Shown one piece after another: positions 10,469-22,305 of a stretch of 64,000 bases of DNA (the first letter of the stretch is position 1; each line of letters opens with the position of its first letter). A program made the translations under genes and the position numbers. This DNA is from Erythroxylum novogranatense (taxonomy: Eukaryota > Streptophyta > Magnoliopsida > Malpighiales > Erythroxylaceae): the NCBI GenBank assembly GCA_029891385.1, contig CM057235.1, positions 17,669,620 through 17,733,619 on the forward strand, written 5' to 3'. The notes below the pieces were generated by a model. It ran no database searches and was not told the origin of the DNA. It saw only the letters and a program-made list of their open reading frames with translations.

Positions 10469-11092
10469 CAGACTTTATGGAATTCCAAGTTCTATAGTCT
10501 CGGATAAAGATCCCAAATTTACCTTCAGATTTTGGGAAAGCTTACAAAAGGTTTTGGGAACTAAGTTGCATTTTAACACAACTTTCCATACATAGACTGA
10601 TGGTCAATCAGAGAGGATAATATGGACATTAGAGAAAATGTTGAGAGCTTATGTTATGGGCTCAAAGGCTCATGGGATGATCATCTTCCTTTAATTGAAT
10701 TCGGTTATAATAATTCGTACCACTCAGGAATTCAAATGACACTTTATAAAGCTTTGTATGGTAGGAGGTACAAAACTCCTATTTGTTGATATGAGGAAGG
10801 TAAAAGGAGACTTTTAAGACCTGGGTTGGTATAAATTACAGTTGACAAGATTAAATTGGTAAAACAGAGATTCAAAGTAGCTCAAGACAGAATGAAGAGC
10901 TATATGGATGCACATGGAATGGAGATGGAATTTGAACTTGGAGACAAAGTGTTTCATAGTTCCTCACCATGGAAAGGGGTTTTAAGATTTGATAAGAAGG
11001 GAAAATTTAGTCCAAGATATATAGGTCCTTATGAAATCATTGAGAAGATTGGGCCTTTAGCCTATATAGGGCCTTTCATGGATTTTAACTAG
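10469..11092 (+). pseudogene. gypsy B integrase remnant
   Basis: This decayed integrase is interrupted on its left by element A. Recognisable pieces are SDKDPKFTFRFW (about 10500), TDGQSER with a premature stop just before it, EFGYNNSYHSGIQM, ALYGRRYKTPIC followed by a stop, and the C-terminal KSYMDAHGMEMEFELGDKV to SPRYIGPYEIIEKIGPLAY segment (10856-11075). The sequence then jumps into LTR-like sequence, so the chromodomain-like tail and polypurine tract are deleted. It belongs to the same gypsy group as element A but is much older. Confidence 0.8.
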
Positions 11093-12400
11093 GTTTTGAT
11101 TTTTCTAGCCTAAATGGACTATGCGTAGGTTATGTTTAAGCATAAGAAGCATGAAAGTACGATGAATTGAATTGAGCATGAATATTTGCTTGTGTTTAAG
11201 CAAGAGAGAAACTATTTTGTTCTTCACGTGCAAGTTAACTTAAGCCTTCTCTCGACTACTCGCTTGTGGCATAAGCAATCCTAAGAAATGGACTCATTTT
11301 GTTCATGTTGTAAATTTCGATTTCTCCATTTCGACCCATGGAACTCTTGAGCCATTTGTTTGTACATTTCATCTTTGAATTGTCAAGTAAGATGCATTTG
11401 AGTGTTATGTTTGATGGTTAAATGTACACATTACGTATTATGCATTAACTTCCTTAATTATGGGTTTTTGAGCTAAAATGGTTAATGATTGAATTGCTAG
11501 AATATATATATATATATATATATATATGTTTGATTGTGTGGCTCATTACTGATGGCTATAAATATATTAGCCACTGAGCTTTGTAACTCAACCAATTACT
11601 CTTCACTTCTCAAGTGCAGAATGAGAAGGTTAGCGATTCTTGCAAGGCATTTGAAAACTCCAAGATAGCTACATTTGGTAACTAAGTTAGTTCAATTACT
11701 TTTGGGTAGCTTTAGCAGCATATCGAGCACAAGCATTCATTTGTAATTTGTATTAAGTTAATGATGTGATTGTTGATATGTAAGTAAAGTTTTGTTAAAA
11801 CACTTTTTTGTTTTAGCAATGAAATTGAGAACTGAAGAAGTTTCTTTAGTGTATGTTTACACTTTTCTTTGGTTGAGTTGTTGATGGTTATAGGAAATTG
11901 GTAATGTGTAAGTGCAAATTTTTGTGTTTGAATATTGGGTTCTGGGTTGTGAAACGATGGTTTCGTTGCAGCAAAGCCAGGTTTTGGCTGTGGCAAACTT
12001 TCCCAAAGGGTAATTTTACTTGATTTTTTGTAACTTCGCCATGACGAAAGCTAGACTTTCTCCTTGGCATATTTATCCCGAGAGGTTCTCGGATTTAATC
12101 CAGGGACTTCATCGCGGCGAAGTCAAACTTTTGCTGTGGTGCATTTTTCCCTAAGGGTGCAGTCACTCGACCTTGAGACTTCCCCACGGAGAAACAAGAT
12201 GTTAGTTGTGGAGAACTTCTCCCAAAGGTCCATGGAGATATTTCTTCAGTTTCGCCACGAGGAACGTATACTTTGATGTGGCGAACCCATCACTGCTGAT
12301 ACTAAGATTTTCCTTAAGGGTTAAGTTTTCGACTTTCCTTCAGTATGACCCTTACCCAACTTGCCCAAATGGTCGCCTCAGGATTAGTCACGAGACCCAG
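11093..12400 (+). repeat. Degenerate gypsy LTR sequence (relic B)
   Basis: Blocks at 11225-11360 (TTCACGTGCAAGTTAACTTA, CTCTTGAGCCATTTGTTTGT) and 11540-11680 (TGTGTGGCTCATTACTGATG, CTCAAGTGCAGAATGAGAAG) are diverged versions of LTR A at 9720-9870 and 10000-10130. A (TA)n run lies at about 11504-11528. The part from about 11940 to 12340 has short GC-richer pieces (TTCGCCATGACGAA, CATCGCGGCGAAGTC) like the CpG block of LTR A, but here it follows rather than precedes the other blocks, so rearrangement or a second LTR fragment is likely. No gene is seen. Confidence 0.6.
11504..11528. repeat. (TA)n microsatellite
   Basis: About twelve TA units inside the degenerate LTR of relic B. A shorter run sits at the corresponding place in LTR A (about 9968-9984), so the repeat predates the split of the two. 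Confidence 0.9.
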
Positions 12401-12417
12401 TGGGACCCAGTCACAAC

Positions 12418-13569
12418 ACCTTACACTTTCATGCTAATCTACCTATTGAGTTTTGGGGGAGCATGCTTTAGTGAGAGGATATTTAATTAATAGAACTCCG
12501 ACTATTCTTAATAACAAAAAAGTCCCTATGAGATGTTGATGGGTAAACCCACATCTTACGATCATATACAGGTTTTCAGGTTTCTATGCTATGCATATTA
12601 CAAGTCTTGGGACAAAAACAAATTTGAAGCTCGAAGTAAGAAATGTGTGCTCCTGGGGTACCCTTGTGAAAATAACATTTAGAAAGTCTACGATCTTGAA
12701 ACTGGACAACATTTTGTCTTTTGTGACGTCAAATTGTTGAAAATAGTTTCCCTTTTTCTGTTAATATTGCTCAACGCACAACTCCTCTTCTTTTGTTGAT
12801 GATATATCTTTGATTGCTTTATGTTGTACTTTTGATGATGAATGGAATTTTGATACTCGTGAGTTTAATTTAGCTCCAGATCTTAACCCATTATGGGGGA
12901 GTGATATTCTATCTTCTGTTAAAACTAGACAGCCTTCCACAAATGATATAAACACCAGTGCAAATGATACTTATTACTTAAATGGGGGTGAAACAATGGG
13001 TTGTGATCATCGCACTAAAAAAGCCTCTGTTCTTTTGTGTGATTATGTTTGCATTAACACGGTTAAACAATTAGAACCCCCACTCTCTTCTCCTCCTTCA
13101 ACATCCTCAGGTACTCCTTATCACATTGCTTGTTATGTGAATTATGATAAATTTTCTCCCCAACACCTCACTTTTTTAGTCGCTATTTCTGCAGAGATGG
13201 AGCCCACTAGTTGTTATGATGTTATACGTGACCCCCTATGGCATGAGGCCACACGTCAAGAGATTGACACTCTTGAACAGAACCTTACCTGGACAATTAA
13301 GGATTTACCTCCTGACAAAAATGTTATTGTGTGTAAGTAGGTTTATCTTGTTAAATATAATTTTGATGGCTCTAATGAATGTCATAAGGCTCATTTGGTT
13401 GTTTTGGGAAATTATCATATTTAAGGCATTGATTATGATGAGACTTTTGCTCTTGTTGCCAATATGGTTACTGTTCGAACATTTCTTGCTATTGCTACTG
13501 CTAAAACTGGGAATTGAATTAGATGGATGTTCACAATGCCTTCTTACATAGTAATCTCGGTGAAGAAGT
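12418..13569 (+). pseudogene. Ty1/copia relic C, integrase end and RT start
   Basis: This old copia pol is broken by many stops. The first part (about 12418-12730) matches the end of integrase, with blocks such as KSPYEMLMGKPTSYDH and KKCVLLGYPC. From 13190 the reverse transcriptase begins (MEPTSCYDVIRDPLWHEA, TLEQNLTWTIKDLP, YDETFALVANMVTVRTFLA, MDVHNAFLHSNLGEEV). It is cut at 13569 by the Sirevirus-like element, and the reading resumes after 23447. The stretch 12740-13180 between them is a poorly conserved linker. Confidence 0.8.
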
Positions 13570-14660
13570 TGTTAAGTCAAAATTACTTTACAGTAATGAT
13601 TTTGATGAAGTACAAATAATGAAAGATGATAATCAGACGGAAGCTGAAAAGCAGACGAAAGGAGAAAAACAAACAATAGATGAAAAGCAGACGGAGATTG
13701 AAAAATAGACGAAAGAATAAAAAGCATACGAAAGGAGAAAAACAAACGATAGATGAAAAGCAGACGAAAGGAGAAAAACAGACGAAAGCCAAAAGCAGAC
13801 GGAAGCCAAAAGTAGATGAAAGCCAAAAGCAGTTGAAAGTAGACAAAAGCCAAAAGCAGACAAAAGCCAAAAGCAGATGAAAGCCAAAAGTAGACGAAAG
13901 CCAAAAGCAGACAGAAACCAAAAACAAACGAAAGAAAAAGCAAACTAAAGAAAAAGTAAACGGAAGTAAATCACGTCTGAATTAAGAATAAGTTTGAGTT
14001 AGTTACAGAACTCAACTGAATAACCATTTCTTTCAAGAATCAAGAAGCAAGATTCAAGAAGCAGTTGCAGATGAAGGCTATAAATATGAGTCGAAGTCGA
14101 AGATTGCAAAGTTACAGACATATACATTATATAAACATACGCGCATGCAACAATTGTTTCAAAGCTTACTTGAGAGTTTATTGTGCAAATAGCTAGAGTT
14201 ATCTTACTGTAACAAAGCTCAAACATCTTTCTGTAAGAAAGTAGTACAGATAGCCTACAGAGGCTAAGAGTAAAAGAATATCGATCAGAAGAGACTCAAG
14301 AGGCTCGAAAGAAAGAATACTTGTAAAGTTGTTGAGAGATAGTGAAATCTCGAAAAGACATCCGAGGACCGAACGTAGCCCACGGTTTAGGGTGAACCAA
14401 GATAAAACCATCGTGTCAACATCTCTCTATCCTTATCTCTCTTATTGTTCAAAGTTTTGATTTTATTTAGTTTTCAAACAAGTTTTCGAAGAATACGATT
14501 AACTTTGATTTGCAGTAGTTCTTGTGGAAAGAACAAGTTTTTCTTTTGACAAAACGATTTTGAAGGTTTTTTTTAAAAGGGAAAATACACAATTCAACCC
14601 CCCTTCTTGTGCATTTATACATCGTATAATAAACATTATAATAACGTGTGATTCACTTCA
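13570..14660 (+). repeat. 5' LTR of Sire-1
   Basis: It begins TGTTAAGTCAAAATTACTTT and ends GTGATTCACTTCA, directly before the primer site. At 1091 bp it is shorter than the 3' LTR (1137 bp), mostly because the minisatellite at 13630-13945 differs in arrangement. Outside the minisatellite the two LTRs align readily, with scattered substitutions. Confidence 0.9.
13630..13945. repeat. Purine-rich minisatellite in the Sire-1 5' LTR
   Basis: This is an irregular array built from short units such as GAAAAGCAGACGAAAGGA and AAAGCCAAAAGCAGAC (about 16-18 bases), repeated more than a dozen times with small changes. Antisense frames through it look like long Phe/Leu-rich proteins, but these are artefacts of the repeat. 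Confidence 0.85.
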
Positions 14661-14662
14661 AT

Positions 14663-14674
14663 TGGTATAAGAGC
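14663..14674 (+). promoter_or_regulatory. Primer binding site of Sire-1
   Basis: TGGTATAAGAGC lies two bases after the LTR. It matches the usual initiator-methionine tRNA primer site TGGTATCAGAGC except for one base (C to A). Confidence 0.85.
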
Positions 14675-14717
14675 TTGGTGTCCAAGGATCACTGTAACAA
14701 AGTGTGGATCAAAGATT

Positions 14718-16377
14718 ATGGCGGAATCATATATGTACATTGCAAAAGGTGCCTCAGTCACCAGACCTCCAGCATTCAATGGAGAAGACTATCATTATTG
14801 GAAAGATAGGATGTGACTATTTATAGAATCTACTCATGATGACCTTTGGGACGTGATAGAGAATGGACCATACGCACCAGTAGATGAAGAAGGAAATTTT
14901 ATTCCACGGATCAGATGGACGGCTGATCAAAAGGAAAGATTCCAACTGAACTCTAAAGCGAAGTTTTTCTTGAGTTGTACCCTAAGTAGAAGTGAGTATG
15001 ACAAAGTCCACGGATGCGATACTGCAAAGGCTATGTGGGACACGTTGTCCATCGCACATGAAGGTACAAACCAAGTCAAAGAATCCAAAATAAGCATTCT
15101 TGTGCACTAGTACGAGCTTTTCAAGATGAAAGATGAAGAATCTATTGATCAAATGTTTGGAAGATTTCAAACAATTATTAATGGATTGAAAGCTCTCGGA
15201 AGAACTTACAAAAATCAAGATCATGTTCGTAAGATCTTAAGAAGTCTTCCAAGGAGATGGAGACCAAAAGTTACTGCTGTGTAGGAAGCTAAGGATTTAA
15301 GCGTACTAAAGCTTGACGAGTTGCTTGGATCGCTGAAGATTCATGAAGTTGAGCTCGATGCTGAAGACAAGCCCAAACGGCACAAGTCAATAGCACTAAA
15401 GGCCGGACAGAAGAATCACAAAACTCAAAGGAGGAGAAAGTCATCAAAAGCATTAAAGATTGAAGAATCAAAGAATGATGACTCCAGCGAATCAAAATAA
15501 GAGTCAAGTGATGAAGATGATGAGTTATCTTTCATATCAAAGAAGATTAGGTGGATGTGGAAGAAGAAGTCCAAAGTAATTCAATTCTTAAAGAAGAACA
15601 GTAAAGATGATGGAAAAGTATAAAAGACATCCATCATATGCTACGAGTGTAATCAACCTGGACATTACAAGTCTGAGTGTCCTACTCTAAAGAAGAAACC
15701 AAAGAAGAGTAGAGAAGGCAAGAAAAGCATGATGGTAATTTGGGAGGATCTAGATTCATTTGAACCAGATACAAGCTCCGAGACATCAGAACATGCGAAT
15801 ATTTGCCTAGTAGCCGAGGAAGAAAGTGATGAGGAGGTAACTTCTAAATATGATGACTTGCATAATGCATATTTAGAACTACTAGAAGATTCTCATGCTA
15901 TTCTGAAACGTTACAAACTGATAAAGAAAAAGTATGTAGAAAACCTCAAACATACATAAGATTTAGAGAGAGAAAATACATCCTTGAAACAATAAGTAGA
16001 GGATAATAAGAAAAAGAAAGTTGTAGATAGATCTGAAGAGATCAATTAGCTGAAGCTTAGGATTAAGAGTCTTTCAGCTGATTTAGCTACCTTCACTGAG
16101 AGTACAAGGAAAATGAATGAGATGTTAGGAAAATGTAGACATCCGAGTGATAAAACCGGATTAAGGTTTACAAGAAATAAATCTCATCAAGGAAGAAAGT
16201 CTTTCTTTCAGAAAAAGAAGTATCACCAAACACGCGTTCATCAACAAACTTATCAAATGAATCATTCTGTGCATGTTACTAACCCAAGAGGACCCAAGAA
16301 AATATGGGTACCAAAAAATAAAATAGTTTCTCCTGCAGATATCCTTCCTTGGAAGATGCGACAAGCACCGTTGGTAT
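14718..16377 (+). pseudogene. Sire-1 gag
   Basis: Gag packages the RNA into cytoplasmic virus-like particles. The start ATG (14718) lies 44 bases after the primer site. The N-terminal part reads APAFNGEDYHYW-like sequence (PPAFNGEDYHYWKDRM), followed by the typical copia gag core (NGLKALGRTYKNQDHVRKIL). The CCHC zinc knuckle CYECNQPGHYKSEC is at about 15639-15680. A Glu/Lys-rich, probably coiled-coil tail follows (15729-16100). Many in-frame stops break it, including ones near 14816, 15108, 15283, 15498 and 15620. Gag and pol appear to run on in one frame, as usual for copia elements. Confidence 0.85.
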
Positions 16378-19300
16378 TTGGATAGTGGATGCTCGCGACA
16401 TATGATGGGAAGATGGTCTATGCTCCTAGATCTTCAGTATAAGAAGGGAAAATTGGTAATTTTCGGCGACAACCAGCAGGGCAAGATAATTGGAATCGGT
16501 AAAAGAGGTAAAGATTCCTTTGCATGCATTGATAATGTGTTGCTTGTTGATGGTCTGAAACACAATTTGATTAGTGTCAGTCAATTGTGTGATTCTGGTT
16601 TTGAAGTTACGTTCAATCAAAATCTTTGTGCAGTCAGAAACAAAGATGGGTCTATATTCTTTTCTTCCAAGAGAAAAAATAATCTTTACAAAATTGTTTT
16701 AGAAGATTTTCAAAATCAAAATGTTTCATGTTTTTTATCAACTGAATAAGAAAGACTAATCTGGCATTAAAAAGCTAGGTCATGTTAGTTTTAAAAGTAT
16801 TTTAAAGTTGTTAAAACATGATTTGGTAAGAGGTTTACCAAAAATAAGTTTTGACAAAGAGTTCTTTTGCGAAAGCTGTTAGAAAGGGAAACAAGTCAAA
16901 ACATCATTTTCTTCTAAAAATTTTGTAACATCTTCTAGACCTCTAGAGTTGTTACATATGGATCTGTTTAGTCCAACTAGGACAATAAGTCTTGGCGGAA
17001 AGAAATATGGACTTGTTATTATTGATGACTTTACTAGATTTTGTTGGATATTATTTTTGTCACACAAAGATGAGTCTTTTAAGTGTTTTAAATCACTTTC
17101 CAGAAAGTTACAGAATGAAAAATGAATGTCTATAGCCAGTATCAGGAGTGATCATGGTGGAGAATTTGAGAATGAGAAGTTTAGAATATTCTGTGAGGAG
17201 AATGGAATTTTCCACAATTTCTCTGCTCCTAGGGCTCCACAGCAAAATGGAGTTGTTGAAAGGAAGAACAAGACGATTCAAGAGATGGCAAGGACTATGT
17301 TGTGTGAGATGAATCTTCCTAAATACTTCTGGGCAGAAGCTGTGAATACAGCATGTTATATTCAGAATAGGATATTGTTGTGACCATTGCTGAAGAAAAC
17401 TCCTTATGAATTATGGAATGGAAGGAGACCGAATATATCTTACTTTTATCCATTTGGTTGCAAGTGCTCTATTCTGAATACAAAAGAATTTTTGGATAAG
17501 TTCGATTCAAAGACCTATTCAAGAATCTTTCCAGGCTACTCTTTATCATCCAAGAAATTTTCGGGTTTATAGTCTTACCTCGAAGACGGTTGAGGAGACC
17601 ATTCATGTCAAGTTTGATGATAGTTCCCAACCCAGTAAGGAAGATGACATGGAGAGTGAAATCCCTTCAAAGCTCTTAGGTGATACAATAGAAGCTTCAT
17701 CATCAGGAACTCAGTTAGATAAGGTTGAGGATATTCCAGAGACTCTTGGATTAAAAAGAGATTGGAGATATAAGAGTTCTAATCCATAAGAGTTAATTAT
17801 AGGAGAGACCTCTGAAGGAGTCAGAACAAGGTCCAAATTTAGAAGAGAAGCTAATGTAGCTTTTATCTCTGAAATAGAGCCTAAGAAGATTGAGGAAGCT
17901 CTTTAAGATGAAGCGTGGATTTTAGTCATGCAAGAGGTGCTGAACCAATTTACTAGGAATAAAGTTTGGTCCTTAGTTCCTAAACCCTCGAAGAAATTCC
18001 TTATAGGAACTAGATGGGTTTTTAAGAATAAGTTAGACGAATCAGGGAGAGTGAGTCGGAATAAAGCTAGATTAGTAGCACAAGGCTATAATCAGCAAGA
18101 AGGAATATACTACAATGAGACATATGCTCCAGTAGCAAGATTTGAAGCGATTAGGATATTGCTGGCATATGCGGTTTGTCATGATGTAAAGCTTTTTCAG
18201 ATGGATGTGAAAAGCACGTTTTTGAATGGTTTTAAAGACAAAGAGGTGTATGTTAAGCAACCTCCTGGTTTCGATGATGTTAGGTATCCAGATCATGTCT
18301 ATAGACTTCATAAAGCTTTATACGGCTTGATGCAAGCTCCCAGAACTTGGTATGATCGTCTAAGTACCTTTCTCTTAGAAAGTGGTTTTAGTAGAGGTCA
18401 GGTAGATAAGACGCTTTTTAAAAAGAATTATGAGAATGAGTTTATTTTAGTGCAAATTTATGTTGATGATATCATTTTTTGTGCTACTTCAAAGAATTTA
18501 TGTATGAGTTTTGAGAGTCTGATGAAAAATGAGTTTGAGATGAGTATGATGGGTGAGTTAAAGTTCTTTCTTGGGTTGCAAGTTAAGCAAATCGAAGAGA
18601 AGATCTTTATCCATCAACAAAAATATGTGAAAGAATTGTTGTCTAAATTTGATATGAATAATGTGAAGCCTATGGCAACTCCAATGCATCCTTCAAACCT
18701 CTTGTCGAAAGACGAAGTTAGTAAGAAGGTGGATCAAACCCTGTATAGAGGGATGATCGATTCTTTACTTTATCTTACAGCAAGCAGAAATGATATACTG
18801 TTTAGTGTATGCTTGTGTGCAAGGTTTCAGGCCGATCCTAGAGAGTTTCATTACATAGTTGTTAAAAGAATTTTGAGATATCTCGCAGGTACTACTGATC
18901 TTTGCTTAATGTTTGAGAAAGGTAAAGATTTCAGGTTTATTGGATATTGCTATGCAGACTATGACGGAGATAGAGTTGAAAGGAAGAGTACGAGTGGAGG
19001 CTACCACTTTCTTGGCTCAAACCTAGTTTCCTGGTCAAGCAAGAGATAAAGATCAATCGCTCTATCAACTGCCGAAGCTGAGTACATGTCTGCCGCAAGT
19101 TGTTGTTCACAAACATTGTGGATTAAATACCAACTAGAAGATTATTCAGTTCAAGAAAAGGAGATCCCAATTTTCTGTGACAACACCAGTGCCATCAACT
19201 TATCGAAGAATCCTATACAACATTCGAGAGTGAAGCATATCGAAGTCAGACATCATTTCTTGAAAGACTATGTTCAGATAAAGGTTGTGAGTCTACAGTT

Positions 19301-19433
19301 TATTGAGACAGAGTTTCAATGGGCGGACATCTTCACTAAACCATTAAGTGAAGAACGGTTCAAGGAAATCAGACGGAACCTCAACATGGTGATGTTAAAT
19401 GACCAACCGTCTGACATTTCATTGCCAAGTTAA
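16372..19433 (+). pseudogene. Sire-1 pol: protease, integrase, RT, RNase H
   Basis: The polyprotein is in copia order. Protease starts at a WYLDSGCSRHM block (about 16373). A GAG-pre-integrase zinc region follows (about 16760-16900). Integrase has its Asp in HMDLFSPTRT, the second in IRSDHGGEFEN (about 17140) and Glu in QQNGVVERKNKT. The RT region (from about 17880) carries WVFKNKLDESGRV, MDVKSTFLNG and the catalytic YVDD (about 18460). RNase H ends with ADIFTKPLSEERF near 19350. Stops or frame changes interrupt it near 16749, 16880, 17384, 17572, 17790, 17905 and 19049. The stretch 17928-19049 (373 codons, RT into RNase H) is still open. Confidence 0.9.
17928..19049 (+). CDS. Open RT to RNase H segment of Sire-1 pol
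   Basis: This is the longest unbroken coding piece of the element (373 codons). It starts inside RT and includes TRWVFKNKLD, RLVAQGYNQQEG, the QIYVDDIIFCAT catalytic box, FFLGLQVKQ, and the start of RNase H (YADYDGDRVERKSTSG) up to SWSSKR, where a stop TAA follows. It is a fragment of the polyprotein rather than a gene with its own start; the first ATG in the frame is internal. Confidence 0.75.
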   Translation: MQEVLNQFTRNKVWSLVPKPSKKFLIGTRWVFKNKLDESGRVSRNKARLVAQGYNQQEGIYYNETYAPVARFEAIRILLAYAVCHDVKLFQMDVKSTFLNGFKDKEVYVKQPPGFDDVRYPDHVYRLHKALYGLMQAPRTWYDRLSTFLLESGFSRGQVDKTLFKKNYENEFILVQIYVDDIIFCATSKNLCMSFESLMKNEFEMSMMGELKFFLGLQVKQIEEKIFIHQQKYVKELLSKFDMNNVKPMATPMHPSNLLSKDEVSKKVDQTLYRGMIDSLLYLTASRNDILFSVCLCARFQADPREFHYIVVKRILRYLAGTTDLCLMFEKGKDFRFIGYCYADYDGDRVERKSTSGGYHFLGSNLVSWSSKR

Positions 19434-19693
19434 AAGATCGTCAAAGTTAATGGCGTCAAAAACAGTGAGTTACAGCTGGTAACGTCTCTCACAAGAAAAT
19501 TTTGGAGGGAAAGTCTCACACCCTTGAGAACTTCACCAACTCTAGAACACGCCTGATAAGACCTTTCGAGTAGTCTCAAATCAGAAACCTTTCGAATACT
19601 CTCAACTCACAAACTTTTCAGCCCTCTCAAACCTCTAAAATCAACCTTATCTTTGAAAAACAGATTACCGAATTCAGTTTCTATTCAGAATCT
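19434..19693 (+). other. Spacer between pol and the post-pol ORF, ending in a splice-acceptor-like site
   Basis: No coding homology. The last bases read TTTCTATTCAG (ending 19688), a plausible plant 3' splice site, five bases before the ATG of the post-pol ORF at 19694. The equivalent spacer in Sire-2 (53041-53387) also ends in such a site. Confidence 0.4.
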
Positions 19694-22060
19694 ATGGAAC
19701 GAGCAATGATCTACGGAAGGCATGTGGATTTTGAATCTCTGAGGAAAGATGATATGGATATCAAACCAGAGATTGTAGAAGCCAATTGGAGGAAGTTCTT
19801 CTAGGTGCGGGAGTATGTATATCAAAATGAAGTGTATGAGTTTTGGAAGAATGTGCAGATGGTAGACAAAGCTATTGTTTCTATAGTAGATGGCTGTCTA
19901 TTATTGTAACAACGGAGTTGATCGAGAAGGTGACTGCATGTCCATCTATTGGAGAGAAGCTAACGAGCAAAGCCAGATGGATGACAAAGGTTAGTTTAAA
20001 GGAAGACGAAGTCAGTAGACAGTTGTATGGAAAAAATGACCCTACAGAGAGGAAGACCTCGAGTCTGGTGCCGAAGGCTAGGGTCTTACATGCAATTCTG
20101 TTCAACTGCGTCTTACCGAGAGTGGGTTCAAGGCATTTTAGTGACTACTCTGGATGAACAATGCCTATTCTACCTGCTGAATTGTCAACCCATAGACTTA
20201 CCATTTCTGATTTTTCAATATATGGTTAAGGGGATGAAGGATACTAACAGCTACCCGTACGGAATATTGTTAACAAGGATTTTCAGGGAGTCTAGAGTCC
20301 ACCTTGACAGAGGAATCAGAAGAATGGTGCCTGTTAAGAGTGTTATCGACTCGGGTACTATAGCAAAAATGGGCTTGAAGAATCTGGACAGAGCAGAAGC
20401 AGATTCTGAGAATAAAGCTAGAACTGAGGGGGAACAGATACAGAAGAGGTCTCCCACAAAGAGTTCTAAATCTCAAGTTAGTACAAGAATTCCCATTATG
20501 GAAAGAAGAAAATCATTTGAAGAAGTTTTGAAGGAAAAGATGATTTCTCAAAAAGAAAGTAGCCAAGTTCGGAGTATAGACGAAAGTGTCTTGAAGAGAA
20601 AAGGGTAGAAGCTTCTGAGTGATATTCCAAAGAAGACAAAGAGATCACCCAGGATTCGAACCTTGAGATAACAGGAAGAAAAGAGAGCCAGAGAACTTAC
20701 TCAAGCAGAAGTCTCTGAGACTTACGCATCGAAGGCTACGAGATCTCTAGTCTCGATCTTAAGTGAAGATTCAGGCAAACAGGCCAAGGAGACTGAAAGG
20801 AAAAGAAAATTAGAGTCTGAGAGGCAGAAACCCCAACCTCAAAAAGCTCCAAGACTGACTGAGGCAGTGAAGAAGACTAAGGTAGTTAGTCACAAGAAGA
20901 GTGTTACTACTGCTAGGGAAGTTAGTCAGAAAATGACTCCTTCAATTGCTGAGAAACCAAGTCAGGAGAAGGCTACTCCTACTGATATTCCACCAGAGAA
21001 ATCAGCAGAAGTTAGTCAGAAGAAGAATTCTCCTATTGCTGTTCCACAAGAGATAACAACAGAACTAAGTCTGGTAAATGTTATTCCTACTGAGGTTCAT
21101 CATCAGGAAACAACAAAACTTAGTTTAGTACAGGTTCAACAAGAAGAATATGAAGAACTCAGTCTAGTTCCATACAACTATTATAAATTTATGAGGAAAG
21201 ACGAATTGGAAATCAGATTGATTGAAGAAGTTCAACCTGTGTCTAAAAGGAGTACTTCAATAATCATCAGGGATACACCGAGGAGGTTAGTGAAGGCATA
21301 CTTACAACCTATTCCTATAAATAGTGAGACATGGCATCTGTTGAATGAAGATGAAAGGAATTTTTATGAAGCCTTGAGGTATGCTGCCACAAAACCATAC
21401 CCTACAAAGATGACTAGTCAACCATACAGTATTTACCCAATTACAGAGGAAACGGTGATAAGGGTTGTACCAGACCTTCAACCAAGATATCCTATGGATG
21501 TTAATAAGGGGAAGAAGAAGTTATACCCAGAAGGGGTAATTGATGATCTGCCCGCAGATCAGATTAAAGAACAAGTGCGAAGAATAGATGAAACATGCAC
21601 TTAAGAGAAGTCGATGATGGGAACATTTATTTCAAGAGCTAGTAGCAGTTCTACAGCGAAGGATGAACATTGTCTAGTAGGGGGAAAGCTTACTAAAAGA
21701 ACGTTTACTGAATCCCTTGTGCACACAATAGTGCATATTAGGCCACTATCTAATACACTGACAATTGAAGAAGAAGTTATACCCTTGCGTCGAAGACAAG
21801 TGCTAAGGCTACCAGCTCCTTATAACTTAGACCTTCCTGAGCCCAACCTATCGGTTCATCCACCTATTTTTGAGATTTTTGAAGACTATATTCCATCTTC
21901 AGACGCATATGTTACTACAATTGCTTTTGAAGAACACCCGGAGGATGATGACCAACCCACCTTACCTTTTGACTTGCAAGCAGAGGTAATGCACCTACGA
22001 AGAGAAGTGAAGGAGTTAAAGGAGATGGTGAAAGAATTGTTGAAGCATCATCAGTCCTAA
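19694..22060 (+). pseudogene. Sire-1 post-pol ORF (env-like position), broken
   Basis: This is the third ORF, typical of Sireviruses and sometimes called env-like; its function is unknown. The N-terminal half (YGRHVDFESL, EVYEFWKNV, VPKARVLHAIL, LLNCQPIDLPFLIFQYM, LPYG-like and RESRVHLDRGI blocks) resembles the family described as putative plant transposon protein domain. The middle is Lys/Ser/Thr/Pro-rich, with EVSQK and ELSLV repeats (20860-21180). The C-terminal end (about 21975-22055) is a predicted coiled coil with Leu/Val heptads. Breaks are a stop at 19802, two frame changes between about 19860 and 20110, and stops near 20606, 20668 and 21602. No clear signal peptide or membrane segment is visible, which argues against a true envelope protein. 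Confidence 0.65.
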
Positions 22061-22290
22061 TCATTTTTTATTAATAACAAATAGGGGGAGAATGGAAAGC
22101 AGAAATCAAAGGGGGTGAACAAAGGAGATGAACTTTTGAAGAAGAAAGAAAAAGATAAGGGGAGGAAGAATAAGCAGAAGATGAAGAAGTCAGACGAAGA
22201 CAGTATGAAGATATGTTTTCTTAGTTTTCAACTGTACATTTTTTTCTTGTTACAGTTTTTCACCTTAATCGTATAATGATTTGTTATCAT
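22061..22290 (+). other. Region between the post-pol ORF and the polypurine tract of Sire-1
   Basis: Purine-rich, non-coding sequence with two polypurine stretches (about 22083-22092 and the final one at 22291). No gene is seen. Confidence 0.5.
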
Positions 22291-22305
22291 CAAAAAGGGG
22301 GAGAT
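22291..22305 (+). promoter_or_regulatory. Polypurine tract of Sire-1
   Basis: CAAAAAGGGGGAGAT immediately precedes the 3' LTR start TGTTAAG and is the plus-strand primer. Confidence 0.85.

Noticed and set aside
13780..13930. Regularly spaced short repeats that could suggest a CRISPR array
   Set aside because: Unit lengths and spacers are irregular, the array lies in a retrotransposon LTR of a plant genome, and the spacers are variants of the repeat itself.
13572..13943. Long minus-strand ORFs rich in Phe, Leu and Cys that look like membrane proteins
   Set aside because: They are antisense translations of the purine-rich LTR minisatellite, appear in all three frames, and recur in altered form at 22308-22636 with that repeat.
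19694..22060. Calling the Sirevirus post-pol ORF a true envelope gene
   Set aside because: No signal peptide, membrane anchor or cleavage site is visible; only the position is env-like.
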